DNA of 64,000 bases from Pseudisothecium myosuroides. Taxonomy: Eukaryota > Streptophyta > Bryopsida > Hypnales > Lembophyllaceae. Where the stretch lies: the NCBI GenBank assembly GCA_951799445.1, contig OX637297.1, positions 13,392,001 to 13,456,000 on the forward strand, read 5' to 3'. The notes under the pieces are model-generated. The model did not search any database and was not told the origin of the DNA. It was given only the letters and a program-made list of their open reading frames with translations. Numbering within the stretch: position 1 is the stretch's first letter; each line of letters opens with the position of its first letter. The translations under genes and the position numbers were made by a program. This document shows, piece after piece, positions 10,601 through 20,991 of the stretch.

Positions 10601-12890
10601 AAATGATGAGGTCTTAAGAGCGCAGCTACCATTGGGCGGCGGCTGCTCAAGATAAGGATCCTCTAGGGGGACTCTCAATACCGAGAGGGATATCCAAGGG
10701 GGAACCTCTTCCCTAATTGTTGACTTGGAAATAGGCTTTAGCTCACCGACTTTCCATATTCTTGGAGAAGGACGCACTTAAGCTTTGTTTGGTTTGAAAG
10801 TGATTGGAATTTAACTTGCTACATTAGGCTTTTTAGTTCTTTGAAAAAGAGATTCTATGATATTGGTTCCAAATATTTTTTTAAAAAGAGATTGCACTCT
10901 TCTTTGGAGGGTACCACTTGGCAATTTTTTGACTTGGGGTAAGACTAGACTCACCAACTTTTCTTTTATTTTGATCAAAATGCACTCTGATTTCTCTATT
11001 TTGTGACAAACTAGGATTTAACTTGGCAAGGTAGGCTCTCATGTTTCTTGAAAAGAAGATTTGAGGATATCATGGTCAATTTTTAAAAAAAAGATGCACT
11101 CTTGTAAGCGCAGCTACCAGTTAGGCAGTAGTTGCTCAAGACGAGGACCCCTCCAACAAGCCTCTCGGTACCAAGAGAGGTTCCTGGGGGGGCACCTCTT
11201 GGATTCTTTTTGACTCAGGGTAAGAATGAGCTCACCCAATTTCCATTTTTTTTTATCAAGATGCACTTTGGTTTCTTGAGTTTGTGAGTGATTGGGATTT
11301 AGCTCGGTAGGGTAGGCTCTCTTGTCTCTTCATAAAGAAATTAAAGTATACTGTGGTCAAATTTTTTTTTCAAAAAAAGATGCACTGTTGTGAGGGCAAC
11401 TGTTCAAGAGGAGGACCCTCCCACGGGGCTTCTCGATACCGAGAGGGATCCCCGAGGGGGGCACCTCTTGGCCTTTTTTGACTCAGGATTAGGTTGGGCT
11501 CACCCACTTCTCATTTTTTTTTATCAGGATGTACTTTGGTTTCTTGAGTTTGTGAATTACTCGGATTTAGGTCATCAGGGTAGGCTTACTTATTTCTTGA
11601 AAAGGAGATTCAAATATATTGTGGTCAAAATGTTTTAAAAAAAAAAATGTACTCTTATGAAGGCAGTTGCCAGTTAGGCGACAGCTGCTCAAGAGGAGGA
11701 CCCTCCCAGGGGGCCTCTCAATACCAAGAGGGGTCCTCGAGGGGGCACCTCTTGGCCTTTTTTGACTTAGGATTAGGCTGGGCTCACCCACTTCCCATTC
11801 TTTTTATTAGGATGTACTCTAGTTTCTTAAGTTTGTGAATTACTCGAATTTAGGTCATCAGGGTAGGCTTACTTGTTTCTTGAAAAGGAGATTCAAATAT
11901 ATTGTGGTCAAATTTTTTTAAATAAAGATGTGCTCTTGTGAGGGCAGCTGCCAGTTAGGCGGCAGCTGCTCAAGAGGAGGACCTTCCTAGGGGGCCTCTC
12001 GATACCAAGAAGGGTCCCCGAGGGAGGCACCTCTTGGCCTTTTTTGACTTGAGGTTAGGCTGGACTCACCCACTTCCCATTTTTTTTTATCAGGATGTAC
12101 TTTGGTTTGTTGAATTTGTGAATTACTTGGATTTAGGTCATCAGGGTAGGCTTACTTGTTTCTTGAAAAGGAGATTCAAACATGTTGTGGTCAAATTTTT
12201 TTTCAAATAAAGATGTGCTCTTGTGAAGGCAGTTTCCAGTTAGGTAGCAGCTGCTCAAGAGGAGGACCCTCCCATGGTGCTTCTCAGTACCGAGAGGGGT
12301 CCCCGAGGGGGGCACCTCTTGGCCTTTCTTGACTCAAGGTTAGGTTGGGCTTCCCCACTTTCCATTTTATTTTTATCAGGATGTACTCTGGTTTGCTGAG
12401 TTTGAGTTACTGGGATTTAGGTCATCAGGGTAGGCTTACTTGTTTCTACAAAAAGAGATTTAAATATGTTGTGGTCAATTTTTTTTTTAAAATGATGCTC
12501 TCTGGTGAAGGCGGCTGCTAATTAGGCGGTAGGTTTAAAGAGGAGGACCCTCCCAGGGGGCCTCTCGGTACCGAGAGGGGTCCCCAAGGGGGGCACCTTT
12601 TGGCTTTTTTTTTAACTCGAGGTTAGGCTGGACTCACCCACTTCCCATTTGGTTTTTATCAAGATGCATTATGATTTCTTGAGTTTGTGAGTTACTGGGA
12701 TTTAGGTTGGCAGGGCAAGCTTACTTGTTTCTTAAAAAAGAGATTCAAATATATTAGAGTCAAATTTTTTTTTCAAAAAATGATGTTCTCTTCTGAGCGC
12801 AATTTCAAGTTTGGCATGAGCTACTCAAGAGGAGGACCCCTTCAAGGGGTCTCTCGGTACCAAGAGGGGTCCCCATGCGGATCTCTTCTT
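10600..12890. repeat. Tandem array of about 285 bp units with internal palindromes
   Basis: The GAGGACCCTCCC anchor recurs at about 11139, 11406, 11692, 11972, 12254, 12540 and 12830. There is an older copy near 10650 and a partial one near 10900, giving eight to nine units spaced 270-290 bp. Each unit has a GC-rich block with GGCAGCTGCC and GCAGCTGC, then CTCTCGGTACCGAGAG or a variant. An AT-rich block with TTTATCAGGATGTACT and GGTCATCAGGGTAGGCTTAC follows. The unit near 12560 has a perfect 18 bp palindrome, CCTCTCGGTACCGAGAGG. Short ORFs across it are by-products of the repetition. Confidence 0.85.
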
Positions 12891-13165
12891 AACATATTCC
12901 TGTTATTGAAATGAGGTCATCACCTCATGCAACATTTTACTTTTAACTTTGACTGTTGTGAAATGAATCTGCTCAAAATATGTTAGTTCATAATTAAAGT
13001 TTGGAAATGTTTCAGAGAAACATTTTGAAAGAATAGTGCATGAAGTAGTGCCCTCCAAATCCATTTTTATTTTAAATTCTAACTTATTAGAAATTTCAAC
13101 TTTTAGAGAAACATTTCTAATGAATGTAAAAGAGGTAGTGCCCTTCAAACCCCCTCTTGGTCAGG
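12890..13165. repeat. Two diverged copies of a short AT-rich repeat
   Basis: Two segments (about 12985-13075 and 13080-13160) share GGAAATTTC-like sequence, GAGAAACATTT, AATGxAxxAxGAGGTAGTGCCC and CTTCAAACCCC-type ends. They lie between the 285 bp array and the GC-rich arm of the kinase-containing element. No gene is seen. Confidence 0.4.
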
Positions 13166-13530
13166 GTTGTCATATTGGACGGACCGTCCGCTTGCCCGTC
13201 CGTCTAGTTTGCCCGTCTAGTACAGATGTCGCCCGTCTAATGTAGTCAACGGGCAACTGACTTTTTGTCTTAGTAAAAATAGTTGATGTGGACATTCCTT
13301 GCAAACACCTGGTTGAGTTTGGGCGTGGACGCCAGTCGGTTGGGCGCGGACTTAGGGTTAGGCGCGGTCGCAATACAGAGTCGGACGCAAGGTAAGGGCG
13401 CAAACTCAAATCAGTCTGGGCACAAACGTTAGTGGGGGCACGGACCAACATCGGTCCAAGCGCGAACACCCGACAGGGTGTGGACGCTTGCCTAGGTGCA
13501 GACTGAAGCCCTGAGGGCGCGGACTCCTAT
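13165..13530. repeat. GC-rich minisatellite-like arm (left)
   Basis: The segment begins with repeated GCCCGTCTA words (13190-13240). It continues with degenerate units of about 20 bp built on GGGCGCGGAC or GGGCACGGAC (13318-13530). The same word occurs in reverse-complement orientation at 16390-16600, so the two GC-rich arms face each other around the kinase-like pseudogene. The base composition contrasts sharply with the AT-rich surroundings. Confidence 0.6.
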
Positions 13531-14405
13531 TTGTACAATAATTTGCGCTGTTTCATTTACAAACTACCTATTTGAGTATTCAATTTTTTTTACAATGTGT
13601 ACTGTGGTAAAATTGTTTTATTTAGGTAAGCATAATTATCATTGCATCTTTATGCAATTCCACTCAAGCACACCACATTTCAATTCCTAAAAAGCAAAAT
13701 TCCATTTTTGGTGAATTTCTGAAGTCTATCATCATGGTTTTACATAATATTTTATAAAAATCAATTAGTGATGAGGAGCATCTATACGCACATCTTTCAT
13801 ATTGACCCCGCCCCTTAAGTACCAAAAATTTAACTAGGAAGAGTTCAAAAGTAAATCATCATATGACCAAACTTTGTAAATCAAATATTTTCTATATTTC
13901 AACTACTTTAGTATATTTTGGCAAAGTAATTGTACCATCATATTTAGATGTACAGAATTACTAATACTGTGGGGGTTACTTTGCCAAAATATACTAACGT
14001 AGTTATAATATAGAAAATATTTGTTTTACAAAGTTTGGTCATATGATGCTTCACTTTTGAACTCTTCCTAGTCAAATTTTTGGTACTTAAGGGGGGAGGT
14101 GTCAATATGAAAGATGTGCGTATAGATGCTCCTTACATATCCATGCAATTGAATTAAAAAAATTCATCACCAATCATTTTTTATAAAATATTATGTAAAA
14201 CCATGATGATAGACTTCAAAAATTCACCAAAAATGGAATTTTGCTTTTTAGGAATTGAAATTTGGTGTGCTTGAGTGGAATTGCATAAGAATTGGGTTTT
14301 AATTATGCAAGACAAACAATTCCATTTTTTTCCTATACGATACAATAAAAATTGGAATGGCTTACATCGGTAGTTTCTAAATGAAATAGACCTTATTGTA
14401 CAACA
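13530..14405. mobile_element. Foldback element with arms of about 400 bp
   Basis: Bases 13530-13938 and 13972-14405 are near-perfect inverted copies with only about 33 bases between them. Shared blocks include ATGCAATTCCACTCAAGCAC, AAAGCAAAATTCCATTTTTG, AGCATCTATACGCACATC and AGTATATTTTGGCAAAGTAA. The right arm has about 30 extra bases near 14140-14170. It would form a very long hairpin in single strands or RNA. No ORF is supported; apparent ones are shadows. Confidence 0.85.
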
Positions 14406-14756
14406 CACTTCATTTAATTATTTTTGGTCTCATTTCTGGCCCAGATGCTGAGCGTGATTGTGATTGAATCATTCAAAACTTTGGACATGAAAACATCAAC
14501 ATCTTATACATGGAGCTATAAAAAAATCAAGAATTGCCAATTGTATTGTTTTCAATATATCCGTACTTTTATATATGGTATGTTGTGGGCAAATGCCAAT
14601 TACACGTGATCTCCTTTGAGGATGATGGGTGAACATCTCCTACATACTCTAGTAGTGTAGTGCCTTCCTCAATGTGTCTAGAACATCCGGGATAGAAGCT
14701 CATTCTTGCACATCCTCTTCTACAAGGCTTTTCAATTTCAAAATAAAGTTTGTATA

Positions 14757-16206
14757 CTATTCCAAGTTTTGTTTGGAAAAATAAGTTGGATCCCATTCTT
14801 GCTTCCAAATCTTTTTTGCTATCCATCCCGTTGCAAATGCATCAGCAGCCTTAGAATACCGATGGATTAGTTGCATGGCCTCCAGCGAGTTCTCTGAGTT
14901 TGCATCACCATATACATAGAACAATTCCGGAGCAACAAACTTTTGGAGTTTTTTTACCTTCACAATCTCTTCATGGGTTTTATAGCCATACTTTGATAGC
15001 TTGTTTTCCACAACTCGGCTCGAAAGTCCCCAGTCACAAAGCCCTATGTACACCCTATTTTCTGCATAAGGATCAAAATGAAGCAGAACATTGGATGTAG
15101 AGATGTTGTTGTGTATATAGCCCGCCTCGTGGCATTTCCCCACAATAACAAGCAAGGACAGTGCTAAGTGATTGCGATTTCTGTGGTCTATGGTATGTGG
15201 TGACCCACTACAGTTCCTCCAATGTCAATACTGTATCAGTCATCTTCACAATGTCCTCCTCTCTCATGTTTTTGGGAACTTTGGAATCGAAGTTGTATAG
15301 AAAAGAAATTAAAGATCCCCCATTCCACCAAAGCAAATAGCCTTCCATCGTTTTTGGATTCAAGTACGTAAGTCTAATGATGCCTGGATGCTCCATCGGA
15401 CATCCCATAGCCTCAATCATGATTTTCCAATGCTTCTCCTTTGGGCCTTTAATGTTCAAATCTTTTCCTGCAAAGTCTACTCAGTTGGGGATGCTTGCAA
15501 TTTTAGTGAATCACACCTTCTTTACGGTCCCGTACGCGCCTATTGCTTTTCTTCTCGGCATTGCTATCACTTTCAGTGAACGTGGAAGCCAATAAATGTG
15601 TCCGTCGCCGCATTCAGCCATGATACGGTTCTCTATTGTTTCTTTCTACTCGTATCTCTTCTTCTTGCGGCAAGCAAAATATAATTGACACCATGTTTGG
15701 ACCATCTGCAATTTTGCAATTAATTCTTGCTCCAAGTGATTCAAATTAGGGTCATTTGGGGATTTTTTAGTGACGTACTTCTAGCATGCCACTACATTGG
15801 TGGTCAAGGCAATCACCGCTTTATCGAGAAACTCTAAATAATCCCAGTAATCAGAGCAATTGCTGAATTTCTCAAATGCTTCCTATCTCGCTTCCAATAC
15901 CTCCCATAACTCCTTATTCAACACATCATAAACATTTTTGTTCCTGTTCAAATAGGACCTCTCCAATGTTTGAAGAGTGTGAACTTTGTAGAATTCTAGC
16001 CCGTAGCCCCTACATGCGGCTAAATACTCTTTGAGGGGATAGTTAATGTTTGGCTCCTTCATCTGCTTCTTTTGGCTTGACGACAAAGGGTTTGATGAAC
16101 CTAATGCCATTGGCGTGTCCCACAATCGAGGTCCTTCCTCCATAGGCCTGTCTAAATCCACATACCGCGGACACTTTCCAGACGAACCACTCCCCTCCGC
16201 AGCCAT
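14757..16206 (-). pseudogene. Protein-kinase-like pseudogene (transposon-associated family)
   Basis: The preferred start is ATG at 16206 (MAAEGSGSSGK); an upstream in-frame ATG at 16299 is possible. An alpha-helical N-terminal region (16206-15660) precedes a kinase-like fold. It has a glycine-loop-like GAYGTVKKV (about 15540), a VAIK-type Lys in FAGKDL (about 15470), then HPGIIRL and LLWWNGGSL (15400-15330). YIHNNISTSNVLLHF is the catalytic-loop equivalent (HRDLKxxN; about 15110), and IGLCDWGLSS stands in for DFG (about 15040). The His-Arg-Asp Asp is replaced by Asn in HNNIS and the Phe of DFG by Trp, so activity would be doubtful even if intact. At least five stops or frameshifts break it. 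A TATA box lies about 190 bp upstream. Confidence 0.65.
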
Positions 16207-16396
16207 GTTTGAAACAAATTCTTTGTATGTAATTAGCTTCTTGTCCTTGTAAATGTTCGTTGAATAAAAAAAAAAAACCAGGTATGCTCTTGGGGCCAAG
16301 CCCTAACATCCACCAAACTCACTCCTAGGCTACAAAGGAGCTAGCACATGAGGCGTTGGGAGAGGGCTTGGCAAGGAGAAATGAAAAGGGCAGGGC

Positions 16397-16404
16397 TTAT
16401 ATAG
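16397..16404 (-). promoter_or_regulatory. TATA box of the kinase-like gene
   Basis: On the minus strand the sequence reads GGGACTATATAAGCCC. It lies directly downstream of the GC-rich repeat arm and about 190 bases before the preferred ATG at 16206. The position and TATATAA core fit a plant core promoter; this is inference from sequence only. Confidence 0.5.
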
Positions 16405-16600
16405 TCCCCACCCGAACCTGCCGCGTTCCTGCCCAGCCGAGTCCGCGTTCCCGCACGGCCCAAGAGAGTCCGTGCCCAACCTGACAGAGTTCGCACCCGA
16501 CACATCAGCGTCCCCGAATGAGTTTCCACCCAATCACCGGGCGTTCTCGCCCATCCGCCTGCGCACCTCTGGCTCTGCCTTTACTATTTTATTTTATTTT
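16405..16600. repeat. GC-rich minisatellite-like arm (right), promoter-proximal
   Basis: Degenerate units of about 20 bp on the theme GAGTCCGCGTTC or GAGTCCGTGCCC are the inverted counterpart of the GGGCGCGGAC units at 13318-13530. They sit immediately upstream of the TATA box of the kinase-like gene. They may be promoter elements, subterminal repeats of a DNA transposon, or both. Confidence 0.55.
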
Positions 16601-16609
16601 TTCGTAACT

Positions 16610-17270
16610 AATGGAAAACCCACTACATGCCCAAGGCACCCAAATGTGGCGTCGAAGAAACTTTGAAGTTAAATAAAACCTTATCAAATTGCTATTTTTA
16701 GTCGTTTATATTTTTGAAAGATTCTTTTTGAAGTCAAGTTTTAGCATCACAAATCCGATTTTGAAAATGAATGATTATGATTTTTCTATTCCAGGTTTTG
16801 TGCAAAGGTACCCATTGCAATCTTGACTTTTTGGAGTGTTGAGGGCTCTTGGAAATAAGCCTCAAATATACTAGATCTTGGAAAAAAAATCACACTAGAA
16901 ATTCATTTAAAAAAACTGTAGAGTAGAATTTGAGAAGTCATAAATTCATTGGGGTTATATTTTTTAGGCCCTTGAACTTCAAATTTTTTTGGTCTTCAAC
17001 TTTTTAGACTTGAGATGCAAAAAGAGAGCTCAAAGATTTTTATAGTTTTAACATCTTGATCATCAAACAATATAATCTTTCAATCCTTAAATGATATTGT
17101 TGTGTTTTATTTTCCTATGTGATCTCTAACATGTCTAGTTTGAATTTGTACGGTTACAAGTCAAAAAAAATTGATTCAACTTATCAAAATGTTGTCTTCT
17201 TGTTCAATTTAGAGCAAATTCCAAGAGGCTCAAAACAGGCCTTGGGCATTTAGGGGTTAATTTGTTTTTT
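16610..17270 (+). repeat. Dispersed repeat, copy 1
   Basis: This segment matches the reverse complement of 42120-43340. Shared blocks include AGGCACC(C/A)AAATGTGG, GAAACTTTGAAGT, GTTGCAATCTTGACTT or its CATTGCAATCTTGAC variant, GTTGAGGGCTCTTG, and TATTGTTGTGTTTTATTTTC with TGTGATCTCTAACATGTC. The other copy carries an extra insertion of about 560 bp between the last two groups. No coding capacity is seen. Confidence 0.6.
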
Positions 17271-18088
17271 TCGTAGGTGGATTCGAAGCTTCTAGGATTT
17301 CAATGAACTTTTATTCACTTCAACCCCATCAATACCCATCCCTGTTAAGTCCCCCAGTGGACAAGACACTGTTCGCGGTTTGTCAACATATTCCCACTAC
17401 AATCTATCTTCATCAACCATTTTTATAATAAAATTTCAACCTTCAGCCCTACAAGACCATCGTGTTTAGAGGCCCAAATCCACTTCAAAATATTCATCTT
17501 CAAATCAAGGTCAAAATGTTCATCAATAATTATTTTTTACCAAATCCTATCGTAGGATCTTTTACTTGACGTGTTTTAGAACATTGTCTTAAAATTTTAG
17601 AGAAAACATCCCCACCAATTGCAAGTTCAATGTGCCTGAACTTCAAAATGTATGGTTCTATAGCCCTTCAAAAATATAAAGTTTTGTCTTTCAACATTTC
17701 TACCCTAAACCACATATGTTGGATAACTTGTGCATTTTAATCAATATATTGAAAAATGGGTTTAATATTTATGCAAAAAATTTTAATCCATAAAACTTTT
17801 ATATTCACCTTCCAAAAAATTGTAAAATGGAAGGTTGTACTAAATGAAAGAAAAAACTAATACGCTAATAACTTTCAAAGGAATTCAAGAATTTTTTATC
17901 CCAATGGTGAGAATGTTGTACTAAACAATTAGTATATTTTATTTTTATTTTTACTTGAAACAATTCAAAATTGAAAGCAATATACAACTTCATATGTATT
18001 TTCTACCTTTTTGGCTCGCCAAAAAAAACTCTTCTTCACTTTTACCTCATTGTTTGGAATTGAATGGTTCAAATGTTCTTGAGTAGGT
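17270..18088. other. Gene-free AT-rich stretch
   Basis: No recognised coding or repeat structure could be supported. Its right edge is the left target-site copy (TAGGT, 18084-18088) of element F. If F interrupted gene 1, the continuation of gene 1 should lie here on the minus strand, but no convincing exon was found. Confidence 0.35.
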
Positions 18089-20170
18089 TGTGAGCGCTTA
18101 TTTACCCACCCTTGGTAAATAAGTGAGCACAACCAGGCTCTTGAGTTTTAGGTTTGATTTTTTTCCTATGAGTACCTAGCATAAATCCATTGTGCCTTCC
18201 AAGCAATGGATCTTTTCAAACTCCTAAACATACACAACTTGCAAGAAAACCAAGAAAAACTAACTCAATTTGCAATATTTATCCTAATCGGGGCATACTA
18301 ACTAGGCCGCTGTGGTTTTTAAGTGAAAGTTGAGACAATCTAAATTTAGGCACATAAGGTGAGAGAAGATTTCATGCCATATCTAAAAATATAAAATTCA
18401 AAATCATACGACCTTCCTGGCAAAAGTTATGGATGGATGAAGATTTAGCTTCTATAAGTCTATCTAAACTTCATCCATGATTTTAGACCCTTTCCTTATT
18501 CCAATTTACTTTGATTTTTAGACTCTGACTTTAGACTACCAACTTCTACCTAGGTTCTAAGTTTGGACTTGGATGAGTGATTTTTTGTCCTACTTCATCT
18601 ATATCCTAACCCAAATTTCATTTGTCATTTACTCTTAGATGGCTAAGTGGTTTTTTAAAGTTGAACTAGTTCTGGATTCCCCTAATTTTCTTCTACATCC
18701 TTCTAAATCTAATTTCCTTCTTTGATTACCTTTTGGGTTAGTTGTTTTATCCTTATCCTACTTATGTGGTTCAATGCTATTCCTAGCGGTTTACTATTTT
18801 TAGATTTTTGTTATATTTTACTTGTAGGTAATAATTTTAGCTTTCTAGAATGCTAAGACACGTGATAATTGGACCTTCCTACTAGGAGTTATTGATGGAT
18901 GAAGTTTGACCGCAATCGATGTTTAAAACTTCATCCACTAATTACTACTAGTCCTAATTCCAAAACTAACTTTTAATTTCACTTTTAGATTCTAGATTAT
19001 TTTTACTTAATAATTTTCTAATTTTGTTCCTCTTGGATACTCCTAAATGTTTTTCATCCAAATTAGGTGTTAAACTTCATCCTTTCATATCTTACTCGTT
19101 TTAACTCTTTTGTCTAATTGTCATATGTTTTCGGAAACCTCTAGATATTTTCTACAAGAATCTGAAACTAAACTTAGAGTAAAAACTATTCTTAAAGGTC
19201 TGAACCTAACTTGTAACTTCGGCTATGATTTTTAAATTTAAACAAAAGAATTTCTACCTCCTTTTCTTTCTTCACTTGATTTCTTTCTCTCTATCTCTTT
19301 CTTACCTCAATTATTGAAGTCAAATCATAGACTTGGCCTAAAGAAGATATTATTCCCTACTAGAGACTATTAATCAAATCCTTTAAGATCTTGTCTCCCT
19401 TCTCTAAAAGTCAATAATTGTAGACCCTTATCTAAGTCAATTATCCAATTTGCCCAAGATTGTTGTCCCTCTATCCCAAGTCAATAATTGTCTAATCTAC
19501 AATTCTAATGGCTATTAGAATTTGTTTGGATTTCTTCCTAATCCTCTTTGATTGCTAGACTTGCCAACAACCAAGCCACCTTCTCATTCCTCTCACTTTC
19601 TATTCCACATTTCCACAATTGCAACTCCATTGATCATTACTTAGACTCCTTTGATTGTGAAGTTTCTAATTTGATGAGCAAGCTCCTAGTAAATGCTATT
19701 ACTTCTTCCTACTTGTTCTAACTATTTAATTAGCTTACATCATAGAGTAGGAGATGAGTCTCTCTTTCCTTCCAATACTCTTTCTAGCAACTTGAATTTG
19801 TTTTGTACTGTTTTACAATCCAAAACCTGGTACGGTTGAGCTCCCAGCCTTCACAGCAGAGATTTGCATAGGCAGCAACCAAACTCATCCCCTGGCTGCA
19901 GCAGCTTGTTTCCCAAGGTACTATGCGTTCCCGAGGCAGTTCTTGTTCCTAACAGCTCGTTCCCGGCGTAACAGCCTATTCCCACAGTTTGACAGCCCGT
20001 TCTCACAGCTTAAGGACCTGTCACCGTGGCTCCTCCCAGATCACAACTGTGTGGTAGGCTGTTTGTTCATCCTAAACCCTAAACCGCAACCGAAGGAAAC
20101 ACTACAAATGAATGTGGTACATCAACTTGATTCGAGCTAATTGAGCTGTAAGGAACTTACCATTGCTGCA
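18089..20170 (-). mobile_element. LTR-like element F (L2 relative), TSD TAGGT
   Basis: The plus strand reads TAGGT, then TGTGAGCGC ... CATTGCTGCA, then TAGGT. This gives TG...CA termini and a perfect 5 bp target duplication (18084-18088 and 20171-20175) around 2082 bp. The 18089-18250 end matches the end of the L2 element at 48305: TACCCACCCTTGGTAA, then the AAGCAATGGATC block. No ORF of note and no paired terminal repeats are visible, so it behaves like a solo LTR or a non-autonomous derivative. Its terminus forms a stem-loop (18089-18131). It separates a fragment of gene 1 from whatever followed it. Confidence 0.75.
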
Positions 20171-20337
20171 TAGGTCACATTTCCTCCTGCAAAGACAGAG
20201 AATACGCTCATTCCAGGAGAGCAGAACTTCTTCACCACCCACAGATAGAATTCCATGCGAAGCTCCGTATTGTAGAGACAGAATTCCAACTCGCTGTACC
20301 CCCGAGGCTTCGTAAAAGTATCAGTGTCCGGAGCCAG
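20171..20337 (-). pseudogene. Gene 1, exon fragment with methyltransferase-like FAGG segment
   Basis: Read on the minus strand, this short fragment is in frame with the main gene 1 segment once element C is discounted. It contains LYNTELRMEFYLWVVKKF followed by CSPGMSVFSVFAGGNVT, where element F cuts it off. Gene 2 has the parallel segment VYSSELKMEFYLELLQCF and ENILGIYIGSK (56420-56530). The spacing of a helical segment, PG-x5-V and FAGG resembles the motif I region of N6/N4 DNA methyltransferases (xPGDxVLDxFAGSG). That assignment is a hypothesis: key residues differ and no DPPY motif was found. Confidence 0.5.
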
Positions 20338-20991
20338 TGTGGGAGCACAAAATGTAAGGGTAAGGCAAGTTAACTAGTAAAATAGAGGAAGGAGTTAGAA
20401 ATGGTAAAATTTTTAGCTTTTTGTAGAGCTTAAATACAAGTTTTACCAAAATTAAGATTCCTCTGTTATAGGATAATTGTAAATAGATAAATAGGTTAAG
20501 AAAGGGAATTAGAATTTCCTGATTAGACCAGAAAACCGAAACCGGATACGGAATCGGGTATTAAATTAGGACTTGTTCAATATACCGGGGTCGAGTATGA
20601 ACATGTACCGGAGAGCCTACAGGAAGCCGTTAGGGCAATCCTGCAATCCAACGGCTCTACCGGAAGTTAAAGAAGACCGTTTAACGATCACAATCTTTTG
20701 AGATTTCGGCGGAAACGGGAAACCCTAAACGGCTGGACATGGCTGGATGGCGAAAACCTAGGGGTCGACTCTCTCATTCCCATTTTTCATTTGGAAGGAC
20801 TGAAGAATCTTTGGAGCGCTCAAAGTGATTGTGTTGTGAGTCAGGTTGAGAAGAGAGAGAGAGCTCTGAGTTTCCGGACCCGGGAGAGAGAATTAGGACC
20901 GGCACTTGGTCTGAAAAATCTGTAGCTTTGCATTCGTGAGGGACTGTATGAGGTTTGTGCTTGAGAGAGACTGGTAGAGCTTTGGAGTGCA

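Noticed and set aside
10526..12914. Several 60-83 residue ORFs with SRGGPSQG-like peptides
   Set aside because: By-products of the 285 bp tandem array.
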